Shown: piece after piece, positions 59,558 through 64,000 of the stretch
Position numbering within the stretch: position 1 is the first letter of the stretch
How the letters are laid out: every line of letters begins with the position of its first letter
The notes under the pieces: generated by a model
What the model saw: only the letters and a program-made list of their open reading frames with translations
The model's database searches: none
What the model was told of the DNA's origin: nothing
Source of the DNA: Geminicoccaceae bacterium SCSIO 64248
Lineage (GTDB): Bacteria; Pseudomonadota; Alphaproteobacteria; Geminicoccales; Geminicoccaceae
DNA length: 64,000 nt
Direction: 5' to 3'
Assembly: GCA_029814805.1 (NCBI GenBank)
Contig: CP122393.1
Coordinates: forward strand, 496,001-560,000
Program-made: the position numbers and the translations under genes

Positions 59558-60111
59558 TCGGGACCGTCCGGGCCTGTGCGCAGGATCGGGCGGCCGTGGA
59601 CGTGCTTCCTGGTCTCCTCGGTCGGCCCGCCCGAGCGCACGGGGCGAGGCGGGTAGCGGCCGTGGACGAGCGTGCGGTCGTAGAGGGTGATCGCGACGGC
59701 GACGCCGAGATTGACGCAGAACCGGGTCGGGATGCGCACGACATGATCGCAGCGCTCGATCATGGCGGGCGAGAGGCTGCCGCGCTCCGGCCCGAACACG
59801 TAGGCGGCGTTGAGGGGGTGGCCGAAGCTCGGCATCGGCACGGAGTCGTCGATCAACTCGATGCCGACCAGCTTGCAGCCGCGCGGCAGGAGCAGATCGT
59901 CGATCGTCTTGAAGTCGTAGACCGGCAGATGGCCTTCTGCTTTGGATGTGTCCGACAAGGCGTCGCGCACGCGGTAGTAGGCATCGACGAAGAAGGCGAA
60001 GCTCGCGCCGAACGCGTGTGCGGTGCGGACCAGGCCGCCCAGATTCATCGGCTTGGAGATGCCCTCGGCGCCGACGCCGAAATAGCCGCGCATGGTCGGA
60101 GCGTCCTGCAT
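59548..60111 (-). CDS. TrmH-family SPOUT RNA methyltransferase (short form)
   Basis: A 187-residue SPOUT protein: motif 1 KPMNLGGLVRTAHAFGASF (about 20-38), motif 2 AAYVFGPERGSLSPAMIERC (about 102-121) and motif 3 RIPTRFCVNLGVAVAITLYD (about 127-146). Asn-Leu-Gly, Gly-Pro-Glu-Arg-Gly and the Asn in motif 3 bind SAM. It likely acts on rRNA or tRNA. It differs from the one at 53160 by lacking an N-terminal domain. ATG 60111 or 60093 are both possible. The tail after about residue 150 is Arg/Pro-rich. Confidence 0.85.
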   Translation of the reverse strand: MQDAPTMRGYFGVGAEGISKPMNLGGLVRTAHAFGASFAFFVDAYYRVRDALSDTSKAEGHLPVYDFKTIDDLLLPRGCKLVGIELIDDSVPMPSFGHPLNAAYVFGPERGSLSPAMIERCDHVVRIPTRFCVNLGVAVAITLYDRTLVHGRYPPRPVRSGGPTEETRKHVHGRPILRTGPDGPDQS

Positions 60112-60181
60112 GACGTCGAATGTCCGTGACCCCCGCCGCCCGGCAAGCTAGGCGTAGCGGGGAAGAGAAGGGAGAGGCCAC

Positions 60182-61204
60182 GTGAGCAGCCGGTTCGAGT
60201 TGAGCGCCCGCCGTACCCTCGGCAAGAGCGGTGTCGCCGTGTCGCCTTTGTGCCTCGGCACCATGATGTTCGGAGACCAGACCGAGCGTGCCGACGCAGC
60301 GCGCATTGTCGATAGCGCAAAGGACGCGGGCGTCAACTTCATCGACACCGCCGATGCCTACGCCAAGGGCGAGTCCGAGCGCATCGTGGGCGAGCTCATC
60401 AAGGCGAACCGCGAGCATTGGGTCCTCGCCACCAAGGTCGGCAACGCGACCGAGGACGGGCCGGGCGGCCTCAAGCCCGAATGGCTCGCCGGCGCCATCG
60501 ACAAGAGCCTGGCCCGTCTTGCGCTGGAGCATGTCGACATCTGGTACCTGCACCGGCCCGACCGCGACGTGCCGCTCGAGGATACGATCGGCGCGGTCGG
60601 CCGGATCGTCGAGGCGGGAAAGATCCGGGCCTGGGGCTTCTCGAACTATCGCGGCTGGCAGGTCGGCGAGCTCGTGCGGGTCGCCGACTCCCTGGGCGTG
60701 CCGCGCCCGGTCGTCTGCCAGCCCTACTACAACGCCGTCAACCGCATGCCCGAGAACGACATCCTGCCGGCCTGCCTGCACTACGGCATCGGCGTCGTGC
60801 CGTACTCGCCGCTGGCGCGCGGGGTTCTCACGGGCAAGTACGCGCCGGACGAGGCGCCGTCCGGCGAGAGCCGCGCCGGCCGCAACGACAGGCGGATGAT
60901 GGAGACCGAATGGCGGCGCGAATCGCTCGTCGTCGCACGCGAGATCGTCGAGCACGTCGCCTTCCGGAACGGCATGACCGCGGCGGATTTCGCCCTGCTC
61001 TGGGTGCTGAACAACCGGATCGTGACCAGCGTGCTCGCCGGGCCGCGGACCCAGGAGCACTGGCAGGCCTATCTCGGCGCCTTGGAGCACGAGTTCGACG
61101 CGGAGGACGAGGCGCTGATCGACCGGCTGGTCGCCTCGGGCCATCCCTCGACGCCGGGCTACAACGATCCGCGCTACCCGATCGAGGGCCGCATGGTTGG
61201 CTGA
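60182..61204 (+). CDS. Aldo/keto reductase
   Basis: A 340-residue NADPH-dependent oxidoreductase with a TIM barrel. The catalytic tetrad is visible: Asp and Tyr in FIDTADAYAKGESE, Lys in VLATKVGNAT, His in IWYLHRPDRDVPLE. It also has the coenzyme-binding GFSNYRGWQ and VVPYSPLARGVLTGKY. The group is close to YajO/Tas-like reductases; the carbonyl substrate is unknown. GTG 60182 is the start. It is followed 22 bases later by a quinone reductase-like gene, probably in one transcript. Confidence 0.9.
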   Translation: MSSRFELSARRTLGKSGVAVSPLCLGTMMFGDQTERADAARIVDSAKDAGVNFIDTADAYAKGESERIVGELIKANREHWVLATKVGNATEDGPGGLKPEWLAGAIDKSLARLALEHVDIWYLHRPDRDVPLEDTIGAVGRIVEAGKIRAWGFSNYRGWQVGELVRVADSLGVPRPVVCQPYYNAVNRMPENDILPACLHYGIGVVPYSPLARGVLTGKYAPDEAPSGESRAGRNDRRMMETEWRRESLVVAREIVEHVAFRNGMTAADFALLWVLNNRIVTSVLAGPRTQEHWQAYLGALEHEFDAEDEALIDRLVASGHPSTPGYNDPRYPIEGRMVG

Positions 61205-61226
61205 CGGCGTGCCCGGCGATCGGACC

Positions 61227-62204
61227 ATGCGGGCGGTCGTGTGCCGCGATCTCGCCGGCGTGGCCGGCCTGTCGCTCGAACGACGGCCGCTTCCGGACCC
61301 TGGCCCGGGCAAAGTCCGCATCCGGGTCAGGGCGGCCGGCGTCAACTTCGCCGATACCTTGGTGATCGAGGGCAAGTATCAGGAAAAGCCGGCTCTCCCG
61401 TTCGTTCCCGGCTTCGAGGTCGCCGGCCGGATCGACGCGATCGGCGCCGGCGTGGACGCCGATCTCGAGGGAGCCCGCGTTCTCGCGGTCATCGCCTCCG
61501 GCGGGTATGCCGACCATGCGCTGGCGCCCGCATCCGACGTCGTGCGCCTGACCGATGCGATCGACGAGGTGACCGCCGCGGGTTTCGCGATCGCCTACGG
61601 CTCGAGCCACGGCGCCCTGCGCTGGGAGGCCCGCTTGCAGCCGGGCGAAACCTTGGTGGTGCACGGCGCCTCGGGCGGGGTCGGCCTCGCGGCCGTCGAG
61701 TGCGGCAAGGCGATGGGCGCTCGCGTCATCGCGACCTGCCGTGGCGTCGAAAAGGGACGCCTCGCGCGGGAGAAGGGGGCGGATCATGTCCTCGACACCG
61801 ACACGGACGACCTGGTCGCGCGAATCAAGAAACTGACCGAAGGGCGCGGGGCGGACGTCGTCTTCGACCCGGTCGGCAAATCCGTGGAGGAGGCGAGCCT
61901 GCGCGGCCTCGGCTTCGGCGGGCGCTGGCTGGTCGTCGGTTTCGCGGGCGGCGGCGTGCCCGCCCTGCCGGCCAACATCCTCCTCGTCAAGAACCTGGCC
62001 GTGCACGGCTTCAACTGGGGTGGCCACCGCCGTCATCAGCCCGGACGCGTGGCGGAGGGCCTGACCGAGCTTCTGGCCTGGCACGGCGAGGGCCGGCTGC
62101 GGCCCCATGTCAGCCACCGCGTGCCGCTTGCCGACTATGCCCGCGCGCTCGACCTGCTACGCAGTCGCACGAGCACCGGCAAGGTCGTGCTGACCATGAC
62201 GTAG
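61227..62204 (+). CDS. NADPH:quinone oxidoreductase-like zinc-free alcohol dehydrogenase family protein
   Basis: A 325-residue medium-chain dehydrogenase/reductase of the quinone reductase group. The N-terminal part has RVRAAGVNFADTLVIEGKY and PFVPGFEVAGRIDAIGAGV; the NADPH motif is VVHGASGGVGLAAVECGKAM (about 147-166). It lacks the structural-zinc cysteine lobe, as expected for this group. ATG 61227 (MRAVVC) is chosen; a GTG at 61209 or the TTG inside the previous gene are less likely. With the reductase upstream, it may act in detoxification. Confidence 0.9.
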   Translation: MRAVVCRDLAGVAGLSLERRPLPDPGPGKVRIRVRAAGVNFADTLVIEGKYQEKPALPFVPGFEVAGRIDAIGAGVDADLEGARVLAVIASGGYADHALAPASDVVRLTDAIDEVTAAGFAIAYGSSHGALRWEARLQPGETLVVHGASGGVGLAAVECGKAMGARVIATCRGVEKGRLAREKGADHVLDTDTDDLVARIKKLTEGRGADVVFDPVGKSVEEASLRGLGFGGRWLVVGFAGGGVPALPANILLVKNLAVHGFNWGGHRRHQPGRVAEGLTELLAWHGEGRLRPHVSHRVPLADYARALDLLRSRTSTGKVVLTMT

Positions 62205-62225
62205 CGGCTGCGGCCGTCGCGGCCT

Positions 62226-62408
62226 CTAGCCCATGTTGAGCAGGACCAGCCCGACCAGACCGGCGGCAATACCGACCGATGCGCCGATGAGGAGGCCGCG
62301 GCGGCGATCCTGCAGGGCGACGGACGCGCCGACCGCGCCGCCGATCGTCGCCGGCAGGCTTATGTAGACGATGGCCACGACAAGGGACGTAAGAAACCAG
62401 GCCGACAT
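62226..62408 (-). CDS. Small membrane protein, function unknown
   Basis: A 60-residue protein with two hydrophobic helices (FLTSLVVAIVYISLPATIGG and LIGASVGIAAGLVGLVLLN) joined by a short basic loop (QDRRRG). ATG 62408 follows GGGAG by a normal distance, and only from there is the protein compact; a longer frame to 62525 adds a polar stretch. It has no recognisable family. It converges with the quinone reductase gene. Confidence 0.5.
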   Translation of the reverse strand: MSAWFLTSLVVAIVYISLPATIGGAVGASVALQDRRRGLLIGASVGIAAGLVGLVLLNMG

Positions 62409-62756
62409 GCCGAAGCTCCCGAGAAGCTGCGTTTCTTGTTTCAGTCGCGGCGCCGGACGGCTGCCGTTTCGACTACGCACATCGAACGAGGCGGATAGAG
62501 CGGTCATACGCGGATCACGCGTCATGACAACCTAGCGTGAACATATGGTCATCGCGGCGGCGGTGAAAAGAGGCGGCACGGTCCGGCGCGACGGACGGGG
62601 GCGCACGATTGACGGCACGCAAGAAATAGGATTATAAACCTACTACGCCGTCATTTGTCCTCCTTTCTGCCGCGCAGCGCCTCCAGGTCACCTCGCCCCG
62701 TCGTCACACGGACGCGGCGCGCCGGCCTGCGGCTGCCTTGCGCCGGGGCCCCCGCC
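62409..62756. other. Intergenic region with one sigma-70-type promoter
   Basis: These 348 bases separate the minus-strand small membrane protein from a plus-strand unit. The only clear element is the promoter at 62609-62638, in a short AT-rich island (GAAATAGGATTATAAACCTAC). Bases 62640-62756 would be a leader, with no evident riboswitch or strong Shine-Dalgarno. Confidence 0.5.
62609..62638 (+). promoter_or_regulatory. Sigma-70-type promoter for the 62757/63074 unit
   Basis: TTGACG (62609-62614, five of six matches) is followed after 18 bases by TATAAA (62633-62638, five of six). This is the best consensus promoter seen in the window. It would give a leader of about 110 bases before the ATG at 62757. 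Confidence 0.55.
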
Positions 62757-63077
62757 ATGCGTCTCGCCAGCCGCGCCGATGCCGAATGCCTGATCCACGA
62801 TGCCGTCCACCGCGTCCTCTATCGCGCCAAGCCGGCGCCGACCGGAGCGTTCTTCGCGGGGGTCTCGGTCGCCGAGACCCTGACCGGTCTCCCGGCGCCG
62901 ACGCATGACCCGGATCTGTGGTGGCGGGCGGTCGTCGACCAGATCCAGGAAGGGCTCGTCCAGGAAGGTCTCTGGGCCGACGGCTTGTCGGTCGCGTGGC
63001 TGAAGCGTCATGCGGTCCAGCCGTGGGCCAGCGTGCGCGACTTCGTGTTGGCCCGGACGATCGCGGTCGACGAATGA
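62757..63077 (+). CDS. Hypothetical protein, function unknown
   Basis: A 106-residue protein, mostly charged and helical, with Trp-rich middle (HDPDLWWRAVVDQIQEGL, GLWADGLSVAWLKRH). No signal peptide or membrane helix is seen, so it is likely cytoplasmic. ATG 62757 is chosen over an upstream frame from 62655 because the latter has an Arg/Pro-rich unlike lead. Its stop overlaps the next gene start as ATGA, so the two form a unit. I do not recognise the family. Confidence 0.6.
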   Translation: MRLASRADAECLIHDAVHRVLYRAKPAPTGAFFAGVSVAETLTGLPAPTHDPDLWWRAVVDQIQEGLVQEGLWADGLSVAWLKRHAVQPWASVRDFVLARTIAVDE

Positions 63078-64000
63078 GGACGCTCGCGCGGCTTTCCGTC
63101 CTCGTCCTCCTTGCGCCTTGGGCTTGTCTCGCGCAGGAGGAGCCGCGCGCGGTGCTGGTCGTGACGCCGCCCGAGACCCGCTCCGCCCTGGCGAGCGCGA
63201 CGCCGTTCCAGATCGAGATCGACCTGCCGGAAGCGCGAAGCGCCGAGGCCCTGCGCCGCCCCGGCGCCGTGCGCATGATGCGTGTCTCGGGCGAACCGGT
63301 TACGGATTGCGCGATCCGGGCCCAGGGACCGGTGATCGACACGAACGGAGCGGTCGAGCGCGACCTGTCCGGGCGCGCCCTCTATCGCCGCGCCGTCGTG
63401 TGGGGGCCGTTCCGGCCGGGCGACCACCTGGTCGTCCTCCTGGCGAGCGACGGCGGCGGTGCTCCTAAGGCTGTGCCCGTAGCCGCCGCGCCAACCGTCA
63501 CGCACGTGCCCGGCGGGACCGAAGCCCCTCGTCTCGAGACGCGCGTCGGCGCCGGCGGCGGCGATGTTGCGCTGGCGGCAGAGCGGGTGATGAGCGAGCG
63601 CTGGCGCGTTCTCGAAGGCGGCGGACAGCTTCGCCGCGCGGTTGTGCTGACCGGGCAGGGGAGCCTGAGCCTGGGGGGAGAAAGCATTGACCATCGGTTC
63701 GCGCTGGCGCCGGTGCTGCGGCTCGACGTCACGCCTCGTCTGGGCGGCGGGCGCGCCTGGCCGGTCCGGATCGCGCTCGAACCGCTCGGCGTGGCGGGCG
63801 GCGGTGCCGCAGGCGTCGCAGGCCTCACCACCGGCCTGCGCGTCAGCGCGCCGCTGCCGGCAGCCGGGCGGCTGATGCGGCGCTGGCTCGAGGCGCGCGC
63901 CATCGACGCCTACGCGGCGGCGCCCGTGCTCACCCTGAGCTACCGCGCGGTCCGGCCGCTGGTTCCCGGCCACGGCCGGAGCGACCACCGGGCCGATGCC
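63074..64000 (+). CDS. Hypothetical secreted protein, 3' end beyond the window
   Basis: The frame is open from ATG 63074 to the window edge, 309 codons. It begins with a signal peptide (MRTLARLSVLVLLAPWACLA, cleavage near Ala-Gln), followed by RAVLVVTPPETRSALASATP and a beta-rich region with many short Val/Leu strands. Two further stretches (VTHVPGGTEAPRLETRVG and LVVLLASDGGG) look like strands and loops of an extracellular beta-sandwich. No known motif is seen. It overlaps the upstream unknown gene by four bases, so the two are translated together. Confidence 0.65.
   Translation, partial: MRTLARLSVLVLLAPWACLAQEEPRAVLVVTPPETRSALASATPFQIEIDLPEARSAEALRRPGAVRMMRVSGEPVTDCAIRAQGPVIDTNGAVERDLSGRALYRRAVVWGPFRPGDHLVVLLASDGGGAPKAVPVAAAPTVTHVPGGTEAPRLETRVGAGGGDVALAAERVMSERWRVLEGGGQLRRAVVLTGQGSLSLGGESIDHRFALAPVLRLDVTPRLGGGRAWPVRIALEPLGVAGGGAAGVAGLTTGLRVSAPLPAAGRLMRRWLEARAIDAYAAAPVLTLSYRAVRPLVPGHGRSDHRADA

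Noticed and set aside
58793-61375. Open frame of 860 codons on the minus strand across chrR, the SPOUT methylase and the aldo/keto reductase
   Set aside because: It overlaps three supported genes and lacks any family sequence.
62512-62517. TGATCC on the minus strand as a second ECF-sigma promoter
   Set aside because: No TAAGA-like sequence lies 17-20 bases downstream on that strand.

Overview
The window is a very GC-rich chromosomal segment with dense coding on both strands, short intergenic gaps and many ATGA or TGATG gene overlaps. The glnD-murJ-trpS order, a ccm cytochrome c maturation cluster, an fdsGBACD formate dehydrogenase operon, an IalB-family protein, nth next to a DUF2244 gene, and an ECF sigma/ChrR pair all point to a free-living aerobic alphaproteobacterium, probably Rhodospirillales- or Geminicoccales-like. 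That placement is inference from gene content. No rRNA, tRNA, CRISPR, insertion sequence or phage gene was seen.

Layout. 1-3443 (minus): ccmD-ccmE-ccmF-ccmG-ccmH, with ccmH cut by the window edge and no ccmC before ccmD. 3656-10089 (plus): glnD, murJ (TTG start), trpS, a DUF2333 gene and a strong terminator. 10234-16223 (plus): fdsG-fdsB-fdsA-fdsC-fdsD, an NAD-dependent molybdenum formate dehydrogenase with its sulfurtransferase. 16465-20365: a lipoprotein, a methyltransferase, a PlsC-like acyltransferase and a one-domain-short pyruvate kinase homologue. 20567-26885: a 1315-residue nucleotidase/nuclease fusion, then ppk1. 26965-36899: a LysR/EamA pair, a GST, a ketopantoate reductase-like gene, uxuA, a methyltransferase, a Tat-exported PhoX-type phosphatase, a second EamA gene and a UDP-glucuronate epimerase-like gene. 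37006-44352: a BCCT transporter, a four-gene sugar ABC importer of trehalose/maltose type, and a MetE-like protein that has lost its zinc ligands. 44480-52334: nth, DUF2244, a DUF4332 protein, dapB, corA, dnaJ, dnaK and a FlgN-like protein. 52557-58157: a GST, a SPOUT methylase, a YciI/EVE pair, sppA, rlmN and ialB. 58347-64000: ECF sigma factor and ChrR, a second SPOUT methylase, an aldo/keto reductase and quinone reductase pair, and a small membrane protein. A two-gene unknown unit closes the window; its second member, a secreted protein, runs off the right edge.

How the genes work together. The clearest cross-gene signal concerns phosphate. The nuclease/nucleotidase fusion, ppk1 and phoX each have upstream a match to CTGYCAY-N4-[AC][CG]GTC[AG], an arrangement like a PHO box. 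Together they could release phosphate from extracellular DNA and phosphoesters and store it as polyphosphate. Other sites read from sequence are a candidate ECF autoregulatory promoter before the sigma factor, an RpoH-like promoter before dnaK, a large hairpin between dnaK and dnaJ, and a bulged 13-bp hairpin that includes the proposed start codon of the DUF4332 gene. Most other regions are ordinary housekeeping genes.
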